64,000 nucleotides of DNA from CAMYMQ01 sp963730305 (GCA_963730305.1 CAVSRB010000005.1:62001-126000); one strand, 5' to 3'; numbered from the stretch's first letter, positions 40,276 through 52,112 are shown. Numbers and translations: made by a program. Notes: a model not told the origin generated them from the sequence alone.

Positions 40276-40741
40276 GCAGGTATTGGACGCCTGCCGGCGG
40301 GCGTCGCTGCGCGTCGCGACCGCGGAATCCTGCACCGGCGGCATGGTCGCCGCGGCGCTGACCGACATCGCCGGCTCGTCCGACGTGGTCGAACGGGGTT
40401 TCGTGACCTATTCCAACGACGCCAAGGCCGAGCTGCTCGGTGTGCCGCCCGCGATGATCGCGGAACACGGCGCGGTCAGCGAGCCGGTCGCCCGCGCCAT
40501 GGCGGAGGGGGCCCTGGCCCACTCCCACGCCGACCTGGCGGTCGCCATCACCGGCATCGCCGGACCGGGCGGCGGCAGTGCGGACAAGCCGGTCGGCCTG
40601 GTCCACTTCGCCGCGGCGCGGCGCGGTGGCGACACCCTGGCCGAGCACCGGGTCTTCCCGGGCGACCGGGCGGCGGTCCGCCGGGCGGCGGCGCGGCGCG
40701 CGCTCGAAATGCTGCTCGAACGCGCCCGGGGCGCGCCGTGA
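40244..40741 (+). CDS. pncC: CinA family protein, nicotinamide-nucleotide amidase
   Basis: A 165-residue CinA C-terminal domain protein. The family core ATAESCTGGMVAAALTDIAGSS, FVTYSNDAKAELLGV, GAVSEPVARAMAEGA and AITGIAGPGGGSADKPVGLVHFA is complete. Such proteins deamidate NMN back to nicotinate mononucleotide in the pyridine nucleotide cycle. The N-terminal competence (COG1058) domain of long CinA is absent. The GTG of the next gene overlaps its stop. Confidence 0.93.
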   Translation: MSSDWSSALSEQVLDACRRASLRVATAESCTGGMVAAALTDIAGSSDVVERGFVTYSNDAKAELLGVPPAMIAEHGAVSEPVARAMAEGALAHSHADLAVAITGIAGPGGGSADKPVGLVHFAAARRGGDTLAEHRVFPGDRAAVRRAAARRALEMLLERARGAP

Positions 40742-41481
40742 ACGCCGGACCGCCCCTGCCCCTGCCGCCGCGCCGGGCGATCCGCGGCCGCGACGTGGTG
40801 ATGTCGATCGGGTTCGCGATCCTGCTGTTCTTCGTCGGCAGCCTGGTGGCGAGCACGCTGGTGCGCAGCGAGGCGATGATCGGCCCGCACCGCCAGTACG
40901 TCATGCTGCTGCAGCTCGCGGTGATGGCCTTCGCGATGCTCGGCGCGATCTATCTGGTGCCGATCCGGCGCAGCGGGATGAGCTGGGCCGACCTCGGCTA
41001 CGCGCCGTGCGACCCGGCTTGGATCCGGCGGGCTGTGCTGCTCGCCTTCGTGTTGGTGCCGGCGCTGATGATCTTCGGATACGCGGTCCGCCAGATGATG
41101 CCGAAGGCCGACGGCTCGGATGTGGTCGCGATGATCGCGCCGGCCGGCTTTTCGTGGGTCGTCGCGGCGACGATCGTCCTCTATGCCGGCATCCTGAACC
41201 CGCTCGCCGAGGAGCTGTTCTTCCGGGGCCTGCTCTACGGCTGGCTGCGCCGCCATCTCGGCATGACCGGGGCGGCCCTTGTCGCGGCGGGGGCCTTCGC
41301 CCTGCTCCACCGGCAGGTCGACGCCGTGATCGTGGCCTTCTTCACCGCGCTGCTCCTGACCTGGCTGTACGAGAAGAGCGGCTCGCTGTTGCCCTCGATC
41401 GCGCTCCACCAGGCGATCAACACGACCCAGATCGTCCTGGTCTATCTGAGCATCGGGCTGGCGCCGACCCCGACCAGCTAG
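40738..41481 (+). CDS. CPBP family intramembrane glutamic endopeptidase
   Basis: A 247-residue membrane protein with about seven to eight helices. The protease signature is seen as NPLAEELFFRGLLYGWL (EExxxR motif), with downstream His in AGAFALLHRQ and IALHQAIN (HxxxB motif). CPBP proteases are related to CAAX prenyl endopeptidases and in bacteria process bacteriocins, lipoproteins or signalling proteins. The GTG start overlaps the cinA stop, which suggests coupling. Substrate unknown. Confidence 0.88.
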   Translation: MNAGPPLPLPPRRAIRGRDVVMSIGFAILLFFVGSLVASTLVRSEAMIGPHRQYVMLLQLAVMAFAMLGAIYLVPIRRSGMSWADLGYAPCDPAWIRRAVLLAFVLVPALMIFGYAVRQMMPKADGSDVVAMIAPAGFSWVVAATIVLYAGILNPLAEELFFRGLLYGWLRRHLGMTGAALVAAGAFALLHRQVDAVIVAFFTALLLTWLYEKSGSLLPSIALHQAINTTQIVLVYLSIGLAPTPTS

Positions 41482-41504
41482 CGGCCGGTGACGGACACAC
41501 GGGG

Positions 41505-41987
41505 TCAGGCGGGTCGTTCGGACGGGATCGCGCCGCCGGTGTGGCCCTCGGATTGGTCGCCGTAGAGCTTGCCGGCCCGCGCCTCGAAGGCCGAGACCAT
41601 CTTCTTGACCGCTTCGTGGAACAGGCTGCCCATCACCCGCTGCAGCAGGCGCGAGCGGAATTCGAAGTCGAGGTAGAACTCGATTCGGCAGCCCTCGGGC
41701 GCCGGGTCGAACTGCCAGTGGTTCTCGAGGTAGCGGAACGGCCCGCGGGTGTAGGTGACGTCGATCCGCCGGGGCCGGTGGAGCTCGATCCGCGAGGTAT
41801 AGCGTTCGCGGATCATCTTGAAGCCGACCAGCAGGTCGGCATGGAAGACGCTGGCGCCGTCGCGCCGGCCGATCCGGGCGCCGACCACCCAGGGCAGGAA
41901 TTCCGGATAGCGCTCGACGTCGGCGACGAGGTCGAACATCTGCTCCGGCGTGTAGGGCAGCGTCTTGACTTCGCGGTGTTTCGGCAT
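41505..41987 (-). CDS. Type II toxin RatA-like / COQ10 coenzyme Q-binding protein
   Basis: A 160-residue START-fold protein of the COQ10/RatA family. Key segments are LPYTPEQMFDLVADVERYPEFLPW, MIRERYTSRIEL, FRYLENHWQFDP and the amphipathic C-terminal helix FHEAVKKMVSAFEARAGKLYG. In alphaproteobacteria this gene usually follows lipA, as here (lipA stop is 7 bases upstream), and is thought to aid ubiquinone delivery or respiration. The E. coli RatA name refers to ribosome binding, and no antitoxin is beside it. The start MPKHREV at 41987 avoids overlap with lipA. Confidence 0.88.
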   Translation of the reverse strand: MPKHREVKTLPYTPEQMFDLVADVERYPEFLPWVVGARIGRRDGASVFHADLLVGFKMIRERYTSRIELHRPRRIDVTYTRGPFRYLENHWQFDPAPEGCRIEFYLDFEFRSRLLQRVMGSLFHEAVKKMVSAFEARAGKLYGDQSEGHTGGAIPSERPA

Positions 41988-41994
41988 CGCGCGC

Positions 41995-42948
41995 CTAGCG
42001 GGCGGCCAGCGCTTTTTCCCGCGCGGCGCGCAGCCGCCGGAAGTCGTCGCCGGCATGGTAGGACGAACGGGTCAGCGGCGTCGCCGAGACCATCAGGAAG
42101 CCCTTGCCGTAGGCCATCCGCTCGTAGGCCCGGAACTCGTCGGGGGTGACGAAACGGTCGACCGCGGCGTGCTTGATCGTGGGCTGGAGATACTGGCCGA
42201 TGGTCAGGAAGTCGACGTCCGCGGCGCGCAGGTCGTCCATGACCTGGTAGATCTCCTCCTTGGTCTCGCCCAGCCCGACCATGAGGCCGGACTTGGTGAA
42301 CATCGCCGGGTCGATCTCCTTCACCTTGGCGAGCAGCCGCAGCGAATGGAAATAGCGCGCGCCCGGCCGGATCGACGGATAGAGCCGCGGCACGGTCTCC
42401 AGGTTGTGGTTGAACACGTCGGGTCTGGCTTCGACGATCGCCTCGACCGCGCCCGGCTTGTGCTGGAAGTCGGGGGTCAGGATCTCGGTCGTCGTACCGG
42501 GCGCGGCTTCGCGGATCTCCTCGATCACGCGCACGAACTGGTCGGCGCCGCCGTCCTCGAGGTCGTCGCGGTCGACCGAGGTGATGACGACGTGGTCGAG
42601 GTCCAGCTTGCCGACCGCGTAGGCGACCTTCTCCGGCTCGTGGGGATCGAGCCGGTCGGGCCGGCCGGTCTCGACGTTGCAGAAGGCGCAGGCCCGGGTG
42701 CAGACGCTGCCCAGGATCATGAAGGTGGCGTGCTTCTTCTTCCAGCACTCGCCGATGTTCGGGCAAGCCGCCTCCTCGCACACCGTGGCCAGGCCGAGCT
42801 CGCGCATCAGCTTGCGCGTGTCGTGATACTCGGGCGAGGTCGGCGCCTTGACGCGGATCCACTCGGGCTTGCGCTTGGGCGGGTTGTCCGGGCGGCGCGC
42901 CTTCTCGGGGTGGCGGAGCTTGGTCTGCGGTGGTGGTGCTGCGGTCAT
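41995..42948 (-). CDS. lipA: Lipoyl synthase
   Basis: A 317-residue radical SAM enzyme that inserts two sulfurs into octanoyl groups on lipoyl domains. The auxiliary cluster ligands are in CEEAACPNIGEC and the radical SAM cluster in CTRACAFC. The conserved SRDLEDGGA-type segment reads VDRDDLEDGGA, and the C-terminal TRSSYHA motif, with the cluster-ligating Ser, is present. It lies downstream of the PDH genes whose E1-beta and E2 lipoyl domains are its substrates. Confidence 0.98.
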   Translation of the reverse strand: MTAAPPPQTKLRHPEKARRPDNPPKRKPEWIRVKAPTSPEYHDTRKLMRELGLATVCEEAACPNIGECWKKKHATFMILGSVCTRACAFCNVETGRPDRLDPHEPEKVAYAVGKLDLDHVVITSVDRDDLEDGGADQFVRVIEEIREAAPGTTTEILTPDFQHKPGAVEAIVEARPDVFNHNLETVPRLYPSIRPGARYFHSLRLLAKVKEIDPAMFTKSGLMVGLGETKEEIYQVMDDLRAADVDFLTIGQYLQPTIKHAAVDRFVTPDEFRAYERMAYGKGFLMVSATPLTRSSYHAGDDFRRLRAAREKALAAR

Positions 42949-43027
42949 GACGCTGGGGCGGTTGCTCTACTCCGAAATGTGCCGCTCCGGACCCATCGTC
43001 AAGGCAAATCCCGGATTCGCGGCATCG

Positions 43028-44368
43028 TTACTCATGGTCGTGCCCGTGGTCGTGCTTATGGCCGTGGTCGTGCTTATGCCCGTGATCGTGCCTATGGCCG
43101 TGCTCGTGCCCATGCTGGTGATCGTGGGCGTGATGGTGCTGGTGATGCGGCGCGTTCTCGTAGTGGAGGCGCAACAGGTCCATGCCGTAGTCGTTGCCGT
43201 TCGGTGTGCGCACGATGGTGTGGACGTGGAAGGTCGCCGGTTCGGGATTGGTCAGGAAGACGCCGGAATGGTGGTCGAACTCGATCATCACCACCGGGCT
43301 CTGGATCCGGTAGTAGAAGGGCTTGCCCGCCTCGGTGTTGCCGATCCAGCAGAAATGGGTGTCGGCGAGGTGGCGCTCGACATCCTCCAGCCGCGCCGAC
43401 AGCGGCCCCTCGGGCAGCGGCGCCAGGTAGGCGCCGACGAGGTCGATCAGGTCGCGCTTCTGCTCGTCCGTGAAGTCCGCCACCGGCAGGCCCTCGTAGG
43501 GCACCACCCGGTTGTCGCGGTGGGCGCCGCCGACATGGAGATGGTCGGCGAAGTGCCAGCGGCCCTCGGGCACGTCGCCACCCTTCATCGAGTGGTAGAC
43601 CAGCGCCCGCTCCTGCAGATCGGCGGGCAGCGAGCGCATCAGCGCCAGCCCCTTGCGCTCCTCGTCCTCGAACAGGCTGGTCCCGGCGAAGGGGCCGTCG
43701 TCGGCATAGCTCGGCTCGGCGCCCATGAAGGTCGGCGTCAGCACCATCTGCTCGCCGATGATCATGCAGTTGAGGCAGAGGTGGTGGCCGAAGATCTGCC
43801 AGCCCCAAGGCTCGCTGGTCGACGGCGCGCCGAACAGGCAGAAGATGTAGGCCCATTCGCTCAGCACCTTGGGCGCGCCGACCAGGTCGCCGAGGAAGGC
43901 GTTGAGCCGCATCACGTCGCGCGTCTTGCCGTAGCCCTCGACGCTCAGCGACGCCTTCATCACCGCCAGGACCGCGTCCTTGACCTGCTCCGACACGCCG
44001 TCGAGGCGGAGACCGTAATCCTCGATGTAGAGCTCGGTGTTCTGCCAGGCCCACCACTTGGTGTCGGCGTTGCCGAAGGTCATCGCCGCCTTCTGTTCTG
44101 GACTGAGCAGGGCGATGAGCGCCGTCGCCGCCTCGATCGCGGCCTGGGTCGGCGCGCCTTCCGGGCGCAGCGCGAACAGGCCGGGGACGACGTTGCCGTC
44201 CGTGGTGATGCCCTTGAAGGGCTCGCGGTAGAGCGCTTCCCAGGCGCCGAACAGCGATTGGGCCCGCTCGGTCTGCAACGCCGCGTTGGCGTGCTCGCGC
44301 GGGGCCTTGCCGTAAGCGCGGCCCTTGCCGGGCTCGGGCACGAAGGGACGGAAATCGGGGCGTTTCAT
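43028..44368 (-). CDS. DUF3500 domain protein with His-rich C-terminal tail
   Basis: A 446-residue protein of the DUF3500 family, whose function is unknown. The body shows family-like blocks (GNVVPGLFALRPEGAPT, FGHHLCLNCMIIGEQMVLTPTFMGAEP, FCWIGNTEAGKPFYYRIQSPVVMIEFDHH, NDYGMDLLRLHYE). The last 39 residues contain 21 His in HGH/HDH units, encoded by near 18-base repeats. Such tails bind Zn, Ni or Co. No signal peptide is seen, so it is probably cytosolic. It follows lpdA by 17 bases on the same strand, at the end of the PDH gene run. The start MKRPDFRPF at 44368 was chosen. Confidence 0.85.
   Translation of the reverse strand: MKRPDFRPFVPEPGKGRAYGKAPREHANAALQTERAQSLFGAWEALYREPFKGITTDGNVVPGLFALRPEGAPTQAAIEAATALIALLSPEQKAAMTFGNADTKWWAWQNTELYIEDYGLRLDGVSEQVKDAVLAVMKASLSVEGYGKTRDVMRLNAFLGDLVGAPKVLSEWAYIFCLFGAPSTSEPWGWQIFGHHLCLNCMIIGEQMVLTPTFMGAEPSYADDGPFAGTSLFEDEERKGLALMRSLPADLQERALVYHSMKGGDVPEGRWHFADHLHVGGAHRDNRVVPYEGLPVADFTDEQKRDLIDLVGAYLAPLPEGPLSARLEDVERHLADTHFCWIGNTEAGKPFYYRIQSPVVMIEFDHHSGVFLTNPEPATFHVHTIVRTPNGNDYGMDLLRLHYENAPHHQHHHAHDHQHGHEHGHRHDHGHKHDHGHKHDHGHDHE
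43031..43147 (-). repeat. Short tandem repeats encoding the His-rich tail
   Basis: Imperfect repeats of about 18 bases (translated HDHGHK) are followed by shorter HGH/HDH units at the end of the DUF3500 gene. The tail holds 21 His among 39 residues. Such repeats can gain or lose units by slippage without breaking the frame. Confidence 0.85.
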
Positions 44369-44384
44369 GGGAGGGTCCGGCGGG

Positions 44385-45785
44385 TCAGATGTGCAGCACC
44401 TGCCCGTAGGCATCGAGCACGGCCTCGTGCATCATCTCGGACAAGGTCGGGTGCGGGAAGGTGGTGGCCATCAGCTCGGCTTCGGTCAGCTCGCCGGTCT
44501 TGGCGATGGCATAGCCCTGGATCAGCTCGGTGACCTCGGCGCCGACCATGTGGGCGCCGAGCATCTCGCCGGTCTTGGCGTCGAACACGGTCTTGATCAT
44601 GCCCTGCTCCTCGCCGAGAGCAATGGCCTTGCCGTTGCCGACGAAGGGGAAGCGGCCGACCTTGACGTCGTGGCCGGCGTCCTTCGCCGCCTGCTCGGTC
44701 AGACCGATGCTGGCGATCTGGGGCGTGCAGTAGGTGCAGCCCGGAATGGTCGAGGTGTCGAGCGGATGGACGTCGGCCACGCCGGCGATCTTGTCGACGC
44801 AGATGACGCCCTCGTGCATCGCCTTGTGGGCGAGCCAGGGCGGGCCGACCACGTCGCCGATGGCGTAGACGCCGGGCTCGCCGGTCGCCAGCCACTCGTC
44901 GACCTTGATGTGGCCGCGGTCGACCTCGACCTTGGTGCCGTCGAGGCCGATGTCCTCGACGTTGCCGGTGATGCCGACCGCGAGGATCATCCGCTCGGCC
45001 TCCAGCGTCTGGTCGCCCTTGCCGGTCTCGACCGTGGCGGTCACCGCGGACTTGGTCTTCTTGACCTCCTTGACCTTGGCGCCGGTCAGGATGGTCATGC
45101 CCTGCTTCTCGAACGCCTTGTGGGCGAAGGCGGAGATCTCCGCGTCCTCGACCGGCAGGATGCGGTCGACCACCTCGACCACGGTCACCTCGGCGCCGAG
45201 GGTGCGGTAGAAGCTGGCGAACTCGATGCCGATCGCGCCGGAGCCGACCACGATCAGCGACTTGGGCATGGCCTCGGGGACCATCGCCTCCTTGTAGGTC
45301 CAGATCCGGTCGCCGTCGGGCTCCAGGCCCGGCAGCGTGCGCGCCCGGGCGCCGGTGGCGAGGATGATGTTCTTGGCGGTGAGGTCGGCGACGGCCTTGC
45401 CGTCCTTCTCGACCTTGAGCTTGCCCGGGCCGTCGAGCCGGCCCTGACCGTCGAACACCTGGATCTTGTGCTTCTTCATCAGGAAGCCGACGCCCTGGTT
45501 CAGCCGCTTGGCGACCTTGCGCGAGCGGGCGACGATCTTGGCCATGTCGAACTTGAGGTTGTCGGCCGAGAAGCCGAACTCGTCGAGCCGGTGCATCAGG
45601 TGCCAGATCTCCGACGAGCGCAAGAGCGCCTTGGTCGGGATGCAGCCCCAGTTGAGGCAGATGCCGCCCAGATGCTCGCGCTCGACCACGGCCGTCTTCA
45701 GGCCGTGCTGGGCGGCGCGGATCGCGGCGACGTAGCCGCCCGGCCCGCCGCCGAGGACGATGAGGTCGAAGTCGGTGTCGGCCAT
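44385..45785 (-). CDS. lpdA: Dihydrolipoyl dehydrogenase (E3)
   Basis: A 466-residue FAD-NAD flavoenzyme that reoxidises dihydrolipoyl groups of 2-oxo acid dehydrogenase complexes. The FAD loop is LGGGPGGYVAAIRAA, the redox-active disulfide is C43-LNWG-C48, the NAD loop is VVGSGAIGIEFA, and the second FAD motif is VYAIGDVVG. The catalytic His lies in TTFPHPTLSEMMHEA. It follows the cupin gene by 8 bases in the PDH operon, so it probably serves PDH and perhaps other complexes. Confidence 0.98.
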   Translation of the reverse strand: MADTDFDLIVLGGGPGGYVAAIRAAQHGLKTAVVEREHLGGICLNWGCIPTKALLRSSEIWHLMHRLDEFGFSADNLKFDMAKIVARSRKVAKRLNQGVGFLMKKHKIQVFDGQGRLDGPGKLKVEKDGKAVADLTAKNIILATGARARTLPGLEPDGDRIWTYKEAMVPEAMPKSLIVVGSGAIGIEFASFYRTLGAEVTVVEVVDRILPVEDAEISAFAHKAFEKQGMTILTGAKVKEVKKTKSAVTATVETGKGDQTLEAERMILAVGITGNVEDIGLDGTKVEVDRGHIKVDEWLATGEPGVYAIGDVVGPPWLAHKAMHEGVICVDKIAGVADVHPLDTSTIPGCTYCTPQIASIGLTEQAAKDAGHDVKVGRFPFVGNGKAIALGEEQGMIKTVFDAKTGEMLGAHMVGAEVTELIQGYAIAKTGELTEAELMATTFPHPTLSEMMHEAVLDAYGQVLHI

Positions 45786-45793
45786 GCGCTCCC

Positions 45794-46153
45794 TCAGATC
45801 GGCTCGGGCGCCCGGGTGCGCTCGGTGGCGGGCCCGTCGCCGGTGTTGGCGACTCCCCGGCGTTCGAGCAGCATCACCTGGCACTCGTGTTCGGCGAACG
45901 GCTTGTGCTCGACGCCCCGGGGCACGACGATCATCTCGCCGGCCTCGACCGGCACCTGGCGGTCGCGGAAGTCCATCCGCAGGGTGCCGTCGACGACGAG
46001 GAACAGCTCGTCCGCGTCGGCGTGGCTGTGCCAGACGAAGTCGCCCTCCAGCTTGACGATCTTCACCTCGTAGTCGTCGACCGCGCCGACGATCTTGGGC
46101 GCCCACTGCTCGGAGAAGGTCGCGAACTTCTCGGCGATGTTGATCTTTTCCAC
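45794..46153 (-). CDS. Cupin domain protein within the PDH operon
   Basis: A 119-residue single cupin barrel. Motif 1 carries metal ligands in WHSHADADELFLVVDG, and motif 2 reads VPRGVEHKPFAEHEC. The fold suits a metal-dependent isomerase, dioxygenase or a sensor. It sits between pdhC (22 bases) and lpdA (8 bases), so it is cotranscribed with PDH. A role in protecting or regulating the complex is only a guess. Confidence 0.8.
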   Translation of the reverse strand: MEKINIAEKFATFSEQWAPKIVGAVDDYEVKIVKLEGDFVWHSHADADELFLVVDGTLRMDFRDRQVPVEAGEMIVVPRGVEHKPFAEHECQVMLLERRGVANTGDGPATERTRAPEPI

Positions 46154-46175
46154 CTGCGTCTCCCGGTGCGCCGCC

Positions 46176-47652
46176 TCAGGCCAGCATCATCGCCGGCGCC
46201 TCGATCAGCTTCTTGAACGCCTGGAGCCATTGCGCGCCGAGCGCGCCGTCGGCGACCCGGTGGTCGCAGGTCAGCGTCACGGACATCATGGTGGCGATCT
46301 TCATTTCGCCGTCGACCACGATCACCCGCTGCTCGCCCGCGCCGACCGCGAGGATGCCGCCCTGGGGCGGGTTGATGACGGCCGTGAACTGCTTGATCCC
46401 GAACATGCCGAGGTTGGAGATCGAGAAGCCGCCGCCCTGGTATTCCTCGGGCTTGAGCTTGCCGGTGCGGCCGCGCTCCGCGAGGTCCTTCATCTCGGTC
46501 GAGATCTCGGCCAGGCCCTTCTGGTCGGCGTCGAAGATGATCGGCGTGATCAGCCCGCCGTCGAAGGCGACCGCGATCGAGACGTCGACCGTCTTGAAGA
46601 CGCGGATGCCCTCCTCGCTCCACTGGGCGTTCATCGCCGGCACCTTGCGCAGCGCCAGCGCCGCCGCCTTGATGACCAGGTCGTTGACCGAGACCTTGGC
46701 CTCGCCGTCGAGCGCCTCGTTGATCTCCTTGCGCGCGGCGAGCAGCCGGTCGATCGCGCAGTCGACGGTCAGGTAGAATTGCGGGACGTCGCGGTCGGCC
46801 TCGGTCAGCCGCTTGGCGATGACCTTGCGGACGTTGGACAGCTTGACCAGCTCGTAGGGGCGCTCGCCCGGCGGCGGAGCCGTCGCCGGCGCGGCCTCGG
46901 CTGGCTCGGCGGCGGGCGCGGCCTTGTCGGGGCCCTGTTCCAACACCCGGTCGATATCGCTCTTGACGATGCGGCCGTTCGGGCCGCTGCCGGCGATCGC
47001 GGCGAGGTCGAGGCCGCTCTGCTGGGCGAGCTTGCGCGCCAGCGGGCTGGCGAAGAGGCGGTCGCCGCCGTCTCCCGCCGGTGCGGCAGGGGCCGGTGCC
47101 GTTGTGGCGCCCGAGGCCGGCGCGCCGTCCAGGGCGGCGACCACGTCGGCCTTGCCGATCTTGCCGCCGGGCGCGGTGGCGCTCAACGCGGACAGGTCGA
47201 GGCCGGCCTGGGCGGCCATGCGCCGGGCCAGCGGCGTCGGCTTGGCGCCCGAGCCGGACGGTGACGGCGCCTGTACCGCGGGAGCTCCCGCGGCGGCGGG
47301 AGCCGGGTCCTTGTCGGCGCCGTTGCCTGTCGACGGTGTTTCAGCGGACGGCTTGGGCGCAGGCCCCGCGCCGCCCGGATCGAAGCCGTCCAGCGCGCTG
47401 GCGTCCTCGCCCTCTTCGAGCAGCACGGCGATCGGCGCGTTGACCTTGATGCCCTCGGTGCCCTCGCCGACCAGCAGCTTGCCGACGGTGCCCTCGTCGA
47501 CCGCCTCGACCTCCATGGTCGCCTTGTCGGTCTCGATCTCGGCGATCACGTCGCCCGACGTCGACCGTGTCGCCTTCCTTGACCAGCCACTTGGCGAGGG
47601 TGCCCTCCTCCATCGTGGGCGACAGGGCGGGCATGAGGATCGGGGTCGGCAT
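46176..47652 (-). CDS. pdhC: Pyruvate dehydrogenase E2, dihydrolipoamide acetyltransferase (one frameshift)
   Basis: The core acetyltransferase of PDH. One lipoyl domain at the N-terminus has the lipoylated Lys in EIETDKATMEVEA. Two separate peripheral-subunit-binding domains follow: PLARRMAAQAGLDLSAL and PLARKLAQQSGLDLAAI, split by a Pro-Ala linker; one copy is usual. The catalytic domain ends with the active-site DHRVADG. An extra G near 47554 breaks the frame within DTVDVG|DVIAEIE; removing it gives 491 residues. It lies 6 bases after pdhB. The frameshift is likely a consensus error because the gene is essential in the pathway. Confidence 0.95.
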
Positions 47653-47658
47653 ATCGGT

Positions 47659-49065
<1,407 letters not shown>

Positions 49066-49076
49066 ATCGGTTCGCC

Positions 49077-50107
49077 TCAGACCGGTGCGGCAGATGTCGG
49101 TGTAGAGCTCCGACGGGTCGGGCTCCGGCTGTTCTGGGCGAATTCGGCGGCGTCGTTGACGATGCCGCGGATCTCCTTGTCGATGGCCTTCAGCGCCTCT
49201 TCGTCGATGTCGCCGTTGCCGAGCAGCCGGTCGCTTGCAGGTGCTCGATCGGGTCCTTCTCGGCGCGGACCTTCTGGACCTCTTCCTTGGTGCGGTACTT
49301 GGCCGGGTCGGACATCGAGTGGCCGCGGTAGCGGTAGGTCTCCATCTCCAGGATATCGGGCCCGTTGCCGCCGCGGACGATGCTCGACCGCCTTGCGCGC
49401 CGGCCTCGCGCACCGCCAGCACGTCCATGCCGTCGACCTGCTCGCCCGGGATGCCGTAGGCGACGCCCCGGTTGTGGAGGTCGGGCCGGGCCGAGGCGCG
49501 CTCGACCGAGGTGCCCATGCCGTACTTGTTGTTCTCGATGATGTAGACGACCGGCAGGTCCCACAGCTCGGCCATGTTGAACGATTCGTCGACCTGGCCC
49601 TGGTTGACCGCGCCGTCGCCGAAATAGGTCAGGCAGACGCCGCCGTCCTCGTTGTACTTGTGGGCGAAGGCGATGCCGGTGCCGAGCGGCACCTGGGCGC
49701 CGACGATGCCGTGGCCGCCGTAGAAGCGCTTCTCGGTCGAGAACATGTGCATCGAGCCGCCCTTGCCCTTGGAATAGCCGGCGGCGCGGCCGGTCAGCTC
49801 GGCCATCACGCCCTTGGGGTCCATGCCGCAGGCCAGCATGTGGCCGTGGTCGCGGTAGGTGGTGATCACGGTGTCGCTCGTCGGTCAGCACCGACTGCAT
49901 GCCGGTGACCACCGCTTCCTGGCCGATATAGAGGTGGCAGAAGCCGCCGATCAGGCCCATGCCGTAGAGCTGGCCGGCCTTCTCCTCGAAGCGGCGGATC
50001 AGCAGCATGTCGCGATAGAGCTCGATCAGCGCGTCGCCGCTCACGGCCGGCTTCTTCTTCGAGCGTCCGGCCCTGGCGCCGGATTTGCTGGGTTCGGTCT
50101 TGGCCAC
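49077..50107 (-). CDS. pdhA: Pyruvate dehydrogenase E1 alpha (multiple frameshifts)
   Basis: E1 alpha subunit that binds thiamine diphosphate and decarboxylates pyruvate. Segments in order are ALIELYRDMLLIRRFEEKAGQ, GGFCHLYIGQEAV, ITTYRDHGHMLACG, KGGSMHMFS, FGDGAVNQGQVDESFNMAELW with ENNKYGMGTS, and YRYRGHSMSDPAKYRT. Frame breaks lie near 49872, 49405, 49385, 49232 and 49150, with another just before the stop. A single extra base near 49090 hides the TGA at 49077-49079, so the frame appears to run on into pdhB. The start is GTG 50107. The conserved pieces argue for a working gene and consensus errors. Confidence 0.9.
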
Positions 50108-50277
50108 GGCGATCGCGGAACCTCGGTTCGTCGGCGAAGAGGGATATGGAGACGCGGACACGCGTTTGGTAGGCCAGCCGGGACGCCAAGACAAGCCCCC
50201 GATCGCGTCGTGGGGCGCTGCCATTCGACAGGTGCGGGGTTCGCGTGGGGCTTCGGCCGGTCGGAGCCGGCCGGGGC

Positions 50278-50620
50278 TCAGCGTTGCAGCGGCGTCGCGC
50301 CGATCTGCTTGTCGTAGAAGACCACGATCTCGTCGCTGCGGCCGTAGTTGAGCATCCGCCGGACCGCCTCGTCGAGCATGTCGCGGTCGAGCGAGTTCTC
50401 GCGCAGCAGCTCCGCGCGGGCCTCGAGCCGGTCGCGCTCCCTGGTCAGCCGGTCGCGCTCCAGGGTCGCCGCCTCGATCTCCTGCTTGAGCGCCGAATAG
50501 ACCTTGATGCCGCGCTCGCCCTGGAGGGCGTGGAAGCCGAAATAGGCGACCGCGCACACGTACGAGCACCGGCACGATGACGAGCCGGACGCGGCGCTTG
50601 ATCTCCTGGGCGAGCTTCAT
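50278..50620 (-). CDS. ftsB: Septum formation initiator FtsB/DivIC (one frameshift)
   Basis: A small bitopic division protein that links FtsL and FtsQ. A short basic N-terminus (MKLAQEIKRRVRL) precedes one membrane helix (VIVPVLV, then CAVAYFGFHAL), and a coiled coil follows (SALKQEIEAATLERDRLTRERDRLEARAELL). One extra base near 50562 splits the helix; the repaired protein has 113 residues. The eno-ftsB-pdhA order is conserved in alphaproteobacteria, which supports the call. Confidence 0.88.
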
Positions 50621-50627
50621 GCCCCGG

Positions 50628-50656
50628 ATCGAATCACAGCCGCACCCGGCCGTCAA
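50628..50656 (-). promoter_or_regulatory. Candidate sigma-70 promoter of ftsB
   Basis: Minus-strand TTGACG (50651-50656) and TTCGAT (50628-50633) are 17 bases apart. The -10 box ends only 7 bases before the ATG at 50620, so the mRNA would be nearly leaderless. Confidence 0.45.
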
Positions 50657-50732
50657 ACGAAAAATCGCTTTTGAATCAGGATGTTATGTTAAGTCCGGCG
50701 GCTGGGAAAACGCGCTAAGTGATTCTCCCGAC

Positions 50733-52022
<1,290 letters not shown>

Positions 52023-52112
52023 TGCTGTGTTCCCCCTCGCGGATGTGCGTGGGCGGTACGAAACGGGGGTGCGCCTGTCAAGGCGCGCGATGCCTCACGG
52101 CGGCCAGGCCGC

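Noticed and set aside
41505..41987. RatA as part of a toxin-antitoxin module
   Set aside because: There is no RatB-like partner; the position after lipA and the COQ10-like sequence fit a ubiquinone-related role.
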